A stretch of DNA of 9,701 nucleotides from Promethearchaeota archaeon. Its GTDB lineage: Archaea; Asgardarchaeota; Lokiarchaeia; Sigyniarchaeales; Promethearchaeaceae. The notes under the pieces were generated by a model. The model was not told the origin of the DNA and did no database searches. It was given only the letters and a program-made list of their open reading frames with translations. Location of the stretch: assembly GCA_014729055.1 (NCBI GenBank), contig WJKO01000498.1, positions 1-9,701 on the forward strand, given 5' to 3'. Of the stretch, positions 1 through 8,383 are shown in pieces. Position 1 is the first letter of the stretch. Every line of letters begins with the position of its first letter. Both the position numbers and the translations under genes were made by a program.

Positions 1-585
1 ATGGGATAGAATGTGTATCTCTCCGTCCTTCTCATCCGCATCCAATATGGGGATATTTTGTTCAAATGACTCTGTTTTAGAGACAATTGAAGTTGAGTCC
101 TTATCTCCCAATATCGTATTTACTATTTCCGCCTGTTTATTTGTCAACGTGTCCGTAAATTTTAGAAGATTTTGGAGATCCGTCTTCAGACGTCTCGATT
201 CATCAATAAGTGCATTGATCTCATCGTCATTCAGCAAGATTTCTTGAAGATTTTCGGGCGATGTGTTGGCAAAGTGGTCCCAAGCCAACCCTTCATTAAA
301 TCCCTTATTTTTAAGTGGTAATGGGTATAGCTTCTTGTCAAGATCAGTTGCACGTCGATATGCAAACATTGCCAGGATAATAAAATCATGGTTGGTGATC
401 GCATGCTGAATTAGGTTATAATTGCTCGGATAGGCTACTTTTTGATCATTCACCAAAACGATCAATTCATGTGCGGTGAGCTTTAACAGTTCAACCGGCA
501 CAGTTCTTCTAAATTCCATAATATCTGTTTTTTTATTTTTTCTTACTTCAAACCAGCTAATTTTTTTCTTTTCTAGTACTGACAT
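1..585 (-). CDS. Gene H: soluble protein of unknown function, 3' end beyond the window
   Basis: The frame runs from the ATG at 585 through 195 codons to the left edge with no stop, so the protein is longer. The start reads MSVLEKKKISWFEVRKNKK. The first half has a mixed, folded-looking pattern (ELIVLVNDQKVAYPSNYNL near 40-58, HDFIILAMFAYRRATDLDKKL near 66-86), followed by LAWDHFANTSPENLQE. From about 117 it is acidic and helical (LNDDEINALIDESRRLKTDL), with a likely coiled coil to about 157. No signal peptide or membrane segment is seen. The ribosome site is weak (GTGAT, 4 bases before ATG). An in-frame GTG at 592-594 is an alternative start and a TGA lies two codons before it. It lies 30 bases after gene G, so probably in the same transcript. 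I do not recognise the family. Confidence 0.75.
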   Translation of the reverse strand, partial: MSVLEKKKISWFEVRKNKKTDIMEFRRTVPVELLKLTAHELIVLVNDQKVAYPSNYNLIQHAITNHDFIILAMFAYRRATDLDKKLYPLPLKNKGFNEGLAWDHFANTSPENLQEILLNDDEINALIDESRRLKTDLQNLLKFTDTLTNKQAEIVNTILGDKDSTSIVSKTESFEQNIPILDADEKDGEIHILSH

Positions 586-615
586 TTTTATCACAATTCA
601 TTTTTCAATTTTTTT

Positions 616-1419
616 TTAATCATATATGGGGACTTTTGAGATTATACTTGTCTGTATAGACTCAAATCGTTCAACATTTAGTTGTTCAAGTCCCTCTTGG
701 TGTATAGGAAATTGATATTCAATTTTGAGGTGTTGCAATAACACATTAATTTTTACTAACGAATTTTTTAACTCGAAGTTCTTGCCGAGTATCAGATAAT
801 CCACGGCAACGGCAAATTCATGACCCAACATAAAATATTTCCCCAATTTATCCAGATTATGCTCGCGAGCATTGGAGAAAAGCTGGGCTGTTTTCTCAAT
901 GTCACTTTTTGGACCATAAAGACATGCCTTATGCTCACTTTCGAGATAGCATAACCAGATCTGCCCCCAATGTTTTACATAGATATAAGGAATGGCTTGA
1001 GGGGCGGGAATCATGGAAAACTCGGACAAACTCATAGGAATCTCATCATTACTCCACATTAAATCGGACATAATAGTTGCCATATCATTACAGATCTCAT
1101 CAACGGTGGTGCAGCATGTTATCGGCAACTTAATTGTTGCAATGTTGAGTTTATCTTGTGCCCTAAAAAGCAATATAACATCGGATTTGATCGCCTTTCG
1201 AGTTGCAGAAATGGCAAGGAAATAGAGATCCTTAGCGGATTCATCGGAATTTATTTGTTTGGGGCGGTTCAATTGGATGACTGTGTAATTGTTCCCTTTA
1301 GTAACTTCATTAAAAGAAAGATCAGAAATATTCAAACCTTTCATATTATACACCTTAATTTTATTTGGGTGTACCGAAGTTTTTATCGAAATAAGTTGAT
1401 TTGCATCGTATATTTTCAT
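616..1419 (-). CDS. Gene G: soluble protein of unknown function
   Basis: A 267-residue protein with no signal peptide, membrane helix or motif that I recognise, probably cytoplasmic. The N-terminal half alternates beta-like strands (VIQLNRP, VILLFRAQ, IATIKLPI). A Cys-Cys pair is at 102-103, with further cysteines at 110, 157 and 166. The middle is aromatic-rich (YIYVKHWGQIWLCYLE, about 145-160), resembling a strand pair. The C-terminal third is helical (TAQLFSNAREHNLDKL, about 177-192). It follows F by 33 bases and stops with TAA 30 bases before H. There is no GGAGG site upstream, only a weak GAGCGAG 6 bases before the ATG, unlike A to F. It may rely on reinitiation or an internal promoter. 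That the gene is real is likely from its length, codon pattern and position; the function is unknown. Confidence 0.75.
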   Translation of the reverse strand: MKIYDANQLISIKTSVHPNKIKVYNMKGLNISDLSFNEVTKGNNYTVIQLNRPKQINSDESAKDLYFLAISATRKAIKSDVILLFRAQDKLNIATIKLPITCCTTVDEICNDMATIMSDLMWSNDEIPMSLSEFSMIPAPQAIPYIYVKHWGQIWLCYLESEHKACLYGPKSDIEKTAQLFSNAREHNLDKLGKYFMLGHEFAVAVDYLILGKNFELKNSLVKINVLLQHLKIEYQFPIHQEGLEQLNVERFESIQTSIISKVPIYD

Positions 1420-1452
1420 ATATATTCTCGCTCTGTTTTTATGATAAATGGG

Positions 1453-2160
1453 TTATAGATGTTGAATTAATATGGAAATTATATACACAAGGACAGCAAT
1501 ACCTATGATGACAGCAACCGTAATCATACCGCGCTTTCTGTAATCTTTATAATGTTCCACATCGCTGAGATCAGGTCTAACAGGTGGTAATAGCCTCATA
1601 ACTGCCCCTTTTCCCGAACTTATATTGTCTGCCGGTAGAATTGCTGACACATTATTGCTGCGCTTTTCTTCTTTTATCGTTTGTATCAATGTATTTGATA
1701 AAACACTGATTTGATTTCTAATCTCAACAGGATGAGTCACTTCATATATGTCAGCAATATCTGTAATGTCATTATCTGAAGTAGATCTGGAGATCTTGGC
1801 TTTTACTATACTAAAAACACCTTTTATCTTGTTTTTAATATCGCTTTCCATTTCTTGCTCGAAATGTTCCACTTGCTTTTTCGATGCTCCAGTAGTTTCT
1901 TGCAAAAACTGCTCAATTTCCGATCTGGCTGCCGTTAAATTCTTTTGCTGTATAAGAACCGGATAAATAATAACACCAACACCGATAGCAATAAGGACCA
2001 AGAAAATAATCTGGCAAAGGTCATATTCCATCCAAACTATGTTTTCCAAAGGTGCGAGGATATTTGCATAATATAATCCTACAAATGCACTAATTATCCC
2101 GGTCATACTGCCAAAATTTATGCCGATATTTTTTAATGTAGTTTTACTTTCACTTTCCAT
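1453..2160 (-). CDS. Gene F: three-helix membrane protein with a soluble coiled-coil loop
   Basis: A 235-residue integral membrane protein I do not recognise. Hydrophobic helices are at about 16-36, 48-70 and 212-233. The loop between helices two and three (about 71-210) is charged, with a likely coiled coil near 74-125 (LTAARSEIEQFLQE, then QVEHFEQEMESDIKNKI) and a basic KDYRKR just before the last helix. By the positive-inside rule this loop should be cytoplasmic. Ser/Thr- and Asp-rich linkers fill the rest, and there is no catalytic motif. The start is firm: ATG with AGGAGGA upstream, overlapping E by 11 bases. It stops with TAA, 33 bases before gene G. In context it may link the surface proteins C, D and E to the soluble proteins, but that is a guess. 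Confidence 0.85.
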   Translation of the reverse strand: MESESKTTLKNIGINFGSMTGIISAFVGLYYANILAPLENIVWMEYDLCQIIFLVLIAIGVGVIIYPVLIQQKNLTAARSEIEQFLQETTGASKKQVEHFEQEMESDIKNKIKGVFSIVKAKISRSTSDNDITDIADIYEVTHPVEIRNQISVLSNTLIQTIKEEKRSNNVSAILPADNISSGKGAVMRLLPPVRPDLSDVEHYKDYRKRGMITVAVIIGIAVLVYIISILIQHL

Positions 2161-3910
2161 TTAAATTTCCTCCTCTTTTATTTCGCATTTTACTTACGGT
2201 AATAATCGAAACAACTAATGATGCACACGTAATGACCATGCACCATAATTGAATTGACAATAAATGTTTCTTGGGTTCTGTAGACTCAGAACCTATAATC
2301 TTTGAAAATTGCATACAATTTCCTGCCAGATCTGTTGCAAATGCATGTATTATATACTTTCCTTCAAGCTCCAACTGTTCGATGTTAAGATGCTGAATAT
2401 TGGAATAGATTGTCGATTCCATCGTACGAATCCTGGTCAATTTTACTTCAGAATAGTTAAGGTTTGGATCGGTGATAGAAAGCAGTAGAGCAGTTTCGGT
2501 AATATTAGGACGTATCGTATCCTTGACATATACTGCAATTTTCGTAAGTGAGTTGCCAACACTATCTTTAGCGGTAATTCTGATACTCTGTTCTCCCTCT
2601 TGCAATGTATACCAGACCATCTGTGGAATAATTGCACAAACCAAGGATTCCGATGGAATGACCTCAATTATGATACCGGTTATGTTTAATTCAAGATGAT
2701 CAATCGCATCAATCGGAGTTATATCGAATTCGGCGGGGCATTTACAGTATTCTGCATAATCAAGTGTAAATGCGGGTCCAAGTGTATTCTTTACAATAAT
2801 GATCTCTTCCGTTATTTCTGTGTTCAATACGGTCGTTGCATTAATATAAATGGTAATTTGTCCGTCTTCTAATTCATCCCAATCGGCTTGGGTTATCTGG
2901 TTCGGATATGTAAATAAATCCGTGGCTGTGTCGTATTGATCGGCGAGGAAATATGATACATTCATAAACATCGCATTACACTCCATTTCAATATCTGGGA
3001 CAAGCTTGAATTCATTCGAAGCAATGGGCTCTATGATAGCTAAGTGTAGATCAAGTTCAAAATCTATATATGGAAATTCATCATCCCCATTTGCTTCTGA
3101 GCCCAGCCCATAAATGATACCCGTTGATTCTGCTTCAGTATTGAGTTGTGTCAATGCTAGAGCGGTAAAATCATAGTCTGCATCGGGATGAGTATCAGCA
3201 TAATCGGAATAATAATTGCCAAGCGTGCCATTGTCCCAATTGTTGTTCAATCCTTGATCATAAACGTATTTTACGTCAATATTATTAATAAAACTGTTAT
3301 AGTAAATGGTGACATCATTAGTACCGTGATAGAATTCGATAGCATGGTAATTCTCGGTAAATACGTTTTTTACAATTTCAATTGTATTGCAACCGTCCAT
3401 TTGGATGGAAAACGCATTTTTATTGAACGTACACGATTCAATAGCTATATTTGAACTTTCCTTCATTCGCAAACAGACGTCGTTATCACTAAACGTAGAA
3501 TTCTCAAACTTGATATTGCGAGAACCTGTTATTTTGATAAGGGGTTCTATATGGACGCTTTGTCCGTTCATGTCCGCAAATACTGAATCTTTAATAATTA
3601 CATATCTATTTGTGTAGAGAAAATACACATATTTTACGGAATTATTTAACTCAATATTTTCAATTATATAGGCTGTTTCCCATGACTCTCCCGTTCGATT
3701 ATGTTCAGGATCATAGTAACACCCGTCTAAATTATAATTGGTAAAAAGAATATAATCATTACAATTGGATCCATCAGGCTTTCTGTCCTCGATATTCATG
3801 GAACTATTTATCCCTGCACTAGTCAAAATGCCAAACAATCCAAAAATAAAAACAATAGAAATTAACAAACACTTTATATATTTTTTAGAGATATTGTTGT
3901 GATTTGTCAT
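2150..3910 (-). CDS. Gene E: NosD-like beta-helix protein fused to Ig-like modules, membrane anchored
   Basis: A 586-residue exported protein. The signal region is at about 11-33. Residues 95-240 show right-handed parallel beta-helix repeats of about 22-24 residues with the N-x-F or S-x-F asparagine ladder (NIKFENSTFSDN, NIAIESCTFNKN, TIEIVKNVFTEN, DVTIYYNSFINN). The region ends with NNWDNGTLGNYYSDYAD, the N-x-W ... GNYYSDY signature seen in NosD-type surface proteins. About three Ig-like modules follow (near 290-376, 377-463 and 466-538), with KNTLGP and KDTIRP linkers like those of gene D. A helix at about 551-573 and a basic tail (KMRNKRGG) anchor it. Such helices often bind or cleave polysaccharide, but I see no clear catalytic site, so carbohydrate binding is only a guess. 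The beta-helix is short for the family. It overlaps gene F by 11 bases. Confidence 0.88.
   Translation of the reverse strand: MTNHNNISKKYIKCLLISIVFIFGLFGILTSAGINSSMNIEDRKPDGSNCNDYILFTNYNLDGCYYDPEHNRTGESWETAYIIENIELNNSVKYVYFLYTNRYVIIKDSVFADMNGQSVHIEPLIKITGSRNIKFENSTFSDNDVCLRMKESSNIAIESCTFNKNAFSIQMDGCNTIEIVKNVFTENYHAIEFYHGTNDVTIYYNSFINNIDVKYVYDQGLNNNWDNGTLGNYYSDYADTHPDADYDFTALALTQLNTEAESTGIIYGLGSEANGDDEFPYIDFELDLHLAIIEPIASNEFKLVPDIEMECNAMFMNVSYFLADQYDTATDLFTYPNQITQADWDELEDGQITIYINATTVLNTEITEEIIIVKNTLGPAFTLDYAEYCKCPAEFDITPIDAIDHLELNITGIIIEVIPSESLVCAIIPQMVWYTLQEGEQSIRITAKDSVGNSLTKIAVYVKDTIRPNITETALLLSITDPNLNYSEVKLTRIRTMESTIYSNIQHLNIEQLELEGKYIIHAFATDLAGNCMQFSKIIGSESTEPKKHLLSIQLWCMVITCASLVVSIITVSKMRNKRGGNLNGK
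2168..2174 (-). promoter_or_regulatory. Ribosome binding site for gene F
   Basis: AGGAGGA on the minus strand, 7 bases before the ATG at 2160. It lies inside the end of gene E, encoding the Gly-Gly of RGGNLNGK. The 11-base overlap implies coupled translation. Confidence 0.85.
2861..2890 (-). repeat. 30-base exact repeat, copy in gene E
   Basis: Encodes QADWDELEDG at residues 341-350 of gene E, in its first Ig-like module. It is identical over ten codons to 4964-4993 in gene D, including third codon positions. Confidence 0.9.
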
Positions 3911-3916
3911 AGAAAA

Positions 3917-3924
3917 TCCTCCTT
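3917..3924 (-). promoter_or_regulatory. Ribosome binding site for gene E
   Basis: AAGGAGGA on the minus strand, 6 bases before the ATG at 3910. The site starts in the TAA stop of gene D and fills the 12-base gap, a near-ideal site that supports this start. Confidence 0.88.
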
Positions 3925-6900
3925 ATGGTAAACTCCTTTTTTTAAGATTTATTAGATGTAAAACGCCCAATGTTGCAGTAAACGAAACTGCTAACAAAAT
4001 AATAATTTGGGGCGCCATATTCAGAAACAATCCAAGCCCCAATCCGTCACGGGAATGAGCGGTTGTATAGTCCGTTCGGATTAACATAATCGGCTGTTCT
4101 GCGGTGTTGCCATATTCGTCTGTAACAGTTATGATCAATGTTACCGTCTGGTTGTATGCGTCATACCAAGCAGTTTCATCGGGTGTAAAAACAAGGTTTG
4201 TTTCGGTAATTCCCGGATCAAAATACACATTGAATGTTTGAGAGTTAATCGTATAGGTAACGCTATCAAGCGTCAAGTCAAATACATCAATGCTGATCAT
4301 AGGAGGTTCTTCACCCACTTCATCCCCTGAGGTTGGATAATTGAGTGTTAAAACGGGTTCAATTGTATCATCTTTATGTAGCAATAAATATCTCGTCACA
4401 ATGTTGTTGCCAGGATCTGCAAACTCCAGTTTAAAGAAATATTCTCCGTAATCCGCCGTTATCCACCATGTATTAAAGTCTATTTCGGTACTTTCATGGA
4501 AAAAGGTTAATGTAACTGGTTCATTTGATCCGTATTGAATGGTCGGTACAATTTCTGTGAAATGCGTATGATTAAACGTATCTACGGCGACTATGGGGGG
4601 ATTGGTGTCCTTTCTGAAAGTCAGACTGGTCATATCGGTGTATCCAAGCGAATCTTCCGCATAAATATCAATTGCAATATAACTATCAGACATATATTGG
4701 TCCCAGATATCTTGATCAAGCTCAGTTTCGAATTGATTCGTCAAACTGTATTGGATCTCATCGTGTTCATAATAAAGATTTAAATCGCTGTTCGGTTCGA
4801 TGTCCTCTACCTCCACGAATATCATCGGAGGGTGATTCCATGTGCTATAATCTTCCGGCTGAACTGACACTATAACAGGATTCTGTCTGTCAATTTTTAC
4901 ATCATAGGACTCAACCGCTATATTTTGGGCTGTGTCTGACGCATACACATAAATTTTGTTCACTCCGTCTTCTAATTCATCCCAATCGGCTTGTGGTATG
5001 GTTGTATCAATGGGGTATTCGGTTAATCCGTCATTTATTTGATACCATATCCTATCCAGATTATAGTCGTCAGCTGTTGCACTTACAAACACCGGATCGT
5101 TATGCCATAAATTATCGACTGAAAGTAGAGTAATAACTGGAGGATCAGGGTCAACTTTTGTAATCGCAAGAGGTACTTCCGTAATATGTCCCAGATAATC
5201 TGATGCTCTAAATGTCAGCGTAATATCTCCGATGGGGGCGGCTTTAAAAAACGTATCCCATGTAGCCCACTCCCCTAATTCCAAATCCGCATCAATAACA
5301 AAATCTTCAAGCGACATATCATCATATTCCATTCCAAATGCAGCAATGGGATTCACCCCGTCATCTGCTTCCATCTCTATCGAGGAAGAGTCTAATGTGA
5401 TATCTTGAACCGCTACACGGATATTAGGGGAATATTTTATTTGCTCACCATTTATAGGATAAATAATTTCGACATTGGGTGCGGACAAATCCTTAATAAC
5501 TTGAATACCCGTAATATATTCAATATTGTCTGCTAAATCAACCACCTCAGCGCTAAATATGTGGGTTCCCTCCGCAGCATCTGACCAAGCCTGGTCATAT
5601 GCTGTTTCATCGGTTGGATTGAGCGTATATGTATCGGCACCGATCTCTACCAAATTCCACTGATAGGTATCTATATCCGTAACGAGCACCAGTTTTGCAT
5701 AATCCAAGTTCTCTTCAATAATAGTCATGGTCACATCCGGAGGAGTAGTATCGCTGTACTCCGGTAATGAAACAAATTCAATGGAAGGTAAAAGTGTATC
5801 CTTCACAATGTTAAGTATTGGCGCTATCTCTTGGTTTTCGTGAATATCCGATGCAATTATCTCCCAAGACACTGCTCCCTCGTCAAGTTGATTGAAGTAT
5901 AAATTCCACTCACTGCCTTGGAGATAATTCAGCTTGTATTGGTCTCCGCCAATTGGGTCAAGTTCAAATTCTGTGGTGTCTGCCGTTAATATCACGCTGT
6001 CAATTCTGGAACCGTCAGTTGCCGTAACGGTGATTGTAGGGACCTCATTTAGATAATATTTACCAGAAATAGAATTAACCGTGGTATCATCTATGGTCAA
6101 TTCTATGTTAGATACTTCGGGACTCTTATTTTCTGTATATTCAAAGCCGATATAGTCCAACTTCAATTCACGATGATCCAACACGAATTGCTGATCAACG
6201 GTAAATTGAAGAGAAATATAAGGATCTAATGGTAATCCTTTAATGTAATTCTCGGGATTCGGGATACTATATGTAAACACACTACTAGACGTTCCAGCCA
6301 AGGTTGCGATTAGGGTTGCTGAATTCGATACATCAAGGATGGAAACTTCACAATCTGCCCCACATTCAAATTTTATCTTCGTCCATAAGCTCGTTATACT
6401 TGTAAGCTCGTTATTCGGTACGTTTAATTCATACTGAACATCTAATGTAAAATCTTTTTGAAGTACATATGTAAATTTAATTTGATCAATTAATAGGAGT
6501 ATTTTTTGAGTGAATATATTAGCCGAATAAATCCAGCAATTTAATTCAGCCTCTTTAAAAAAGTCACCCGAGGTTTTTATCGACTCAACAATCTGTTGTG
6601 AAACGATCTCTTGACCTGATATAATGATGTTGTTTTCAATGTCTTGGTTTTTAAGGTTTATATGAATTACTTGACCAAGGTTAGTTTTCATATCGAAATC
6701 TAAATCCGAAGAGTCCAAGATTTTTCCATCCGCTCGAACAGGTTCGTGAACTTTGATGCGATAATTTACTATAACGCTTTCTAAACTCATTTTTTCGATA
6801 GGATCCAAATGATTATCTGCATACGTAATTTTTAGCCGTGCCTTATCTTCATTATTTCTCGAAAAATGCTCGGGATATTCATCATAAACATATACTGAAT

Positions 6901-7261
6901 CACCAAATTCAAGAATATAGTTCAAATTGGGGTCATCTTTGATGACATCACCATTGTTGCTTGTAGCAGAATCAGCCCTCCAGTCTATTGTATTAACTAG
7001 TTCAAAATTAAGATCTGTTATATCATTTATATCATCTTCCGCTTGAAGGCTCTGATATCCGTCCCATTCCGTTTGTTGAATTCCATCAATATATTTTTTA
7101 CCCGAATAGTGCTCTAATGGGGCTTGTGATATATCAAATTCAGAATTTCGATTTTGCTGGTTACTCAGAGAGACTTCATCAGAAAAATTAATTACATTTG
7201 CAAAAAAAATAATAAAACAGAACACCAGAAAACCAAGTGTATTATTTCGATTTACTGACAT
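3923..7261 (-). CDS. Gene D: large surface protein with about seven tandem Ig-like modules
   Basis: This 1112-residue protein is probably exported. A hydrophobic stretch at about 9-26 is a signal peptide or anchor. Residues 30-378 form a beta-rich N-terminal region I do not recognise, with two nearby cysteines (300 and 304). From about 380 to 1063 there are roughly seven Ig-like beta-sandwich modules (near 380-488, 490-592, 594-703, 706-792, 795-885, 887-964 and 968-1063). Linkers of the type KDTLLP, KDLSAP, KVDPDPP, KIDRQNP, RKDTNPP and HKDDTIEP join them, and several contain the W-D-x-L/Y ... D/E-G strand motif. A C-terminal helix at about 1079-1104 is followed by LKKRSLP. Acidic residues are common and could bind calcium. 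This is typical of archaeal adhesins or scaffold proteins and no enzymatic motif is seen. Gene E starts 12 bases after its TAA and shares a 30-base identical segment with it. Confidence 0.88.
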   Translation of the reverse strand: MSVNRNNTLGFLVFCFIIFFANVINFSDEVSLSNQQNRNSEFDISQAPLEHYSGKKYIDGIQQTEWDGYQSLQAEDDINDITDLNFELVNTIDWRADSATSNNGDVIKDDPNLNYILEFGDSVYVYDEYPEHFSRNNEDKARLKITYADNHLDPIEKMSLESVIVNYRIKVHEPVRADGKILDSSDLDFDMKTNLGQVIHINLKNQDIENNIIISGQEIVSQQIVESIKTSGDFFKEAELNCWIYSANIFTQKILLLIDQIKFTYVLQKDFTLDVQYELNVPNNELTSITSLWTKIKFECGADCEVSILDVSNSATLIATLAGTSSSVFTYSIPNPENYIKGLPLDPYISLQFTVDQQFVLDHRELKLDYIGFEYTENKSPEVSNIELTIDDTTVNSISGKYYLNEVPTITVTATDGSRIDSVILTADTTEFELDPIGGDQYKLNYLQGSEWNLYFNQLDEGAVSWEIIASDIHENQEIAPILNIVKDTLLPSIEFVSLPEYSDTTPPDVTMTIIEENLDYAKLVLVTDIDTYQWNLVEIGADTYTLNPTDETAYDQAWSDAAEGTHIFSAEVVDLADNIEYITGIQVIKDLSAPNVEIIYPINGEQIKYSPNIRVAVQDITLDSSSIEMEADDGVNPIAAFGMEYDDMSLEDFVIDADLELGEWATWDTFFKAAPIGDITLTFRASDYLGHITEVPLAITKVDPDPPVITLLSVDNLWHNDPVFVSATADDYNLDRIWYQINDGLTEYPIDTTIPQADWDELEDGVNKIYVYASDTAQNIAVESYDVKIDRQNPVIVSVQPEDYSTWNHPPMIFVEVEDIEPNSDLNLYYEHDEIQYSLTNQFETELDQDIWDQYMSDSYIAIDIYAEDSLGYTDMTSLTFRKDTNPPIVAVDTFNHTHFTEIVPTIQYGSNEPVTLTFFHESTEIDFNTWWITADYGEYFFKLEFADPGNNIVTRYLLLHKDDTIEPVLTLNYPTSGDEVGEEPPMISIDVFDLTLDSVTYTINSQTFNVYFDPGITETNLVFTPDETAWYDAYNQTVTLIITVTDEYGNTAEQPIMLIRTDYTTAHSRDGLGLGLFLNMAPQIIILLAVSFTATLGVLHLINLKKRSLP
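4964..4993 (-). repeat. 30-base exact repeat, copy in gene D
   Basis: Encodes QADWDELEDG at residues 757-766 of gene D, in the fourth Ig-like module. It matches 2861-2890 in gene E base for base over ten codons, same strand and frame. Identity stops at both ends. Confidence 0.9.
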
Positions 7262-8382
7262 TACTCATTTGTTCCCCCTTTTTTCTTTTTCTTCTTGACT
7301 ATAACCGTTACAATTGTTATGATAATAGCTGATGGAATGGCGAGTATTAGTAACTGTTGCAATGCAGAATACCACCATGGCTTCGGTTGTCGAAAATATC
7401 CCCCATCTACGTGATAAAAAAAATTAAACCAAACCTCAATTGTTTCCTCTGATTTAACAAGAACTGAATACCATCGATCGTTTTCAGTCCATTCATATTC
7501 TTCAAAATGTTTATGTGCCCTAAATCCCCAGACTTCTCCGTTCTTTCTTATATAGATCGAAACACTTTTATTGATTACACCATTTTCCCCGATCAAAATA
7601 TTACCTAAAGGTCGAAGACCTCTCAATTCATAGAGATGGTTATTCTGTATAAGTGTATAGTTGATTCCGTTATGTGTGTAATTTTCTCCCAGAGCTAAGG
7701 CACTTAATTCTGAAATATTAAAAAAAAGCGGGTTATCCATTTCGATCCAATCACTTTCGTTAATTAAATATGCCGTAAGATTGGTTTTTGATACAAGTAA
7801 ATTGGTTGAGATGTTATATTCCCGGTTCATATATGGGTCTATGCTAAAGTTTGCCACATCATGTACGAGCGGTTCTCCGTCAAATGTATAAAGATCGGTA
7901 TCCGAATTTACAATGTAATAATCATCATTATAATCTTCCAATTGATATCCCCCTGTTACAGTTGCTACGGTTCTGGTCTCAATCCAGTAAAATTCGTCAA
8001 TTTGTTTGGACATGGCATATACCCCCCTCCATGCAGTAGAGAAAACTTCCCATCCACCTTCGAGCCAAGTTGTATTCACAATGTGAAATGATTGACAATC
8101 TGCATAAGCCCAACCGCTTGTAGCGTTACCTTCCTCAATCCACCAATCTTTTTTAATCTCGATAAGATTAATATCAGTAGAACATGGTGTATCGACTTCA
8201 ACATCATCTCCTGTGAAAGTGATGAGTTCAAAGTCGTCATTAAGTTGGGGAAGTGCTTGAGTTACTTCCGCAGACTCAACATTTTGTATTTTAATATCTC
8301 GCGCAACTATCGGAATACTCAATTGTAAAAAAATCAAAGCCATCGTTCCGATAGCCATAAACACTATACTTCGTTTCTTCAT
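7261..8382 (-). CDS. Gene C: exported single-anchor surface protein, family not recognised
   Basis: A 373-residue type I membrane protein of unknown function. Residues 1-27 are a signal peptide or N-terminal anchor (KKR, then a hydrophobic run to about 26). A hydrophobic helix at about 343-362 is followed by six lysines and GGTNE, which should hold the tail in the cytoplasm. The extracellular part (about 28-336) is rich in aromatic and acidic residues, has two cysteines (67 and 96) that could pair, and carries ten N-x-S/T sequons (N86, N103, N178, N190, N201, N208, N222, N234, N241, N271), suggesting heavy N-glycosylation. I see no Ig-like repeat or catalytic motif. The ATG at 8382 has a strong ribosome binding site. 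The TAA overlaps the ATG of gene D by one base (TAATG). Its place next to D and E suggests a partner in the same surface assembly. Confidence 0.85.
   Translation of the reverse strand: MKKRSIVFMAIGTMALIFLQLSIPIVARDIKIQNVESAEVTQALPQLNDDFELITFTGDDVEVDTPCSTDINLIEIKKDWWIEEGNATSGWAYADCQSFHIVNTTWLEGGWEVFSTAWRGVYAMSKQIDEFYWIETRTVATVTGGYQLEDYNDDYYIVNSDTDLYTFDGEPLVHDVANFSIDPYMNREYNISTNLLVSKTNLTAYLINESDWIEMDNPLFFNISELSALALGENYTHNGINYTLIQNNHLYELRGLRPLGNILIGENGVINKSVSIYIRKNGEVWGFRAHKHFEEYEWTENDRWYSVLVKSEETIEVWFNFFYHVDGGYFRQPKPWWYSALQQLLILAIPSAIIITIVTVIVKKKKKKGGTNE
7274..7278 (-). promoter_or_regulatory. Ribosome binding site for gene D
   Basis: GGGGG on the minus strand, 12 bases before the ATG at 7261, inside the Gly-Gly codons of the C tail. 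The spacing is longer than at other junctions, but the TAATG overlap makes reinitiation by terminating ribosomes likely. Confidence 0.55.
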
Positions 8383-8383
8383 T

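Noticed and set aside
601..618. T-rich run that could be a terminator.
   Set aside because: The T run is on the plus strand, so on the transcribed strand it reads as A-rich. No hairpin precedes it.
1420..1452. TATA-like stretch before gene G as an archaeal promoter.
   Set aside because: In AT-rich sequence such matches are expected by chance, and I see no BRE element or other support.
1420..1455. F and G as one gene split by TAA.
   Set aside because: The gap codons do not look protein-like, F ends naturally after its last membrane helix, and G begins with a plausible ATG.
7279..7300. Lysine codon A-tract at the end of gene C as a programmed frameshift site joining C to D.
   Set aside because: The frame of D has a TGA just before its ATG and the A runs do not form a standard slippery heptamer in phase.
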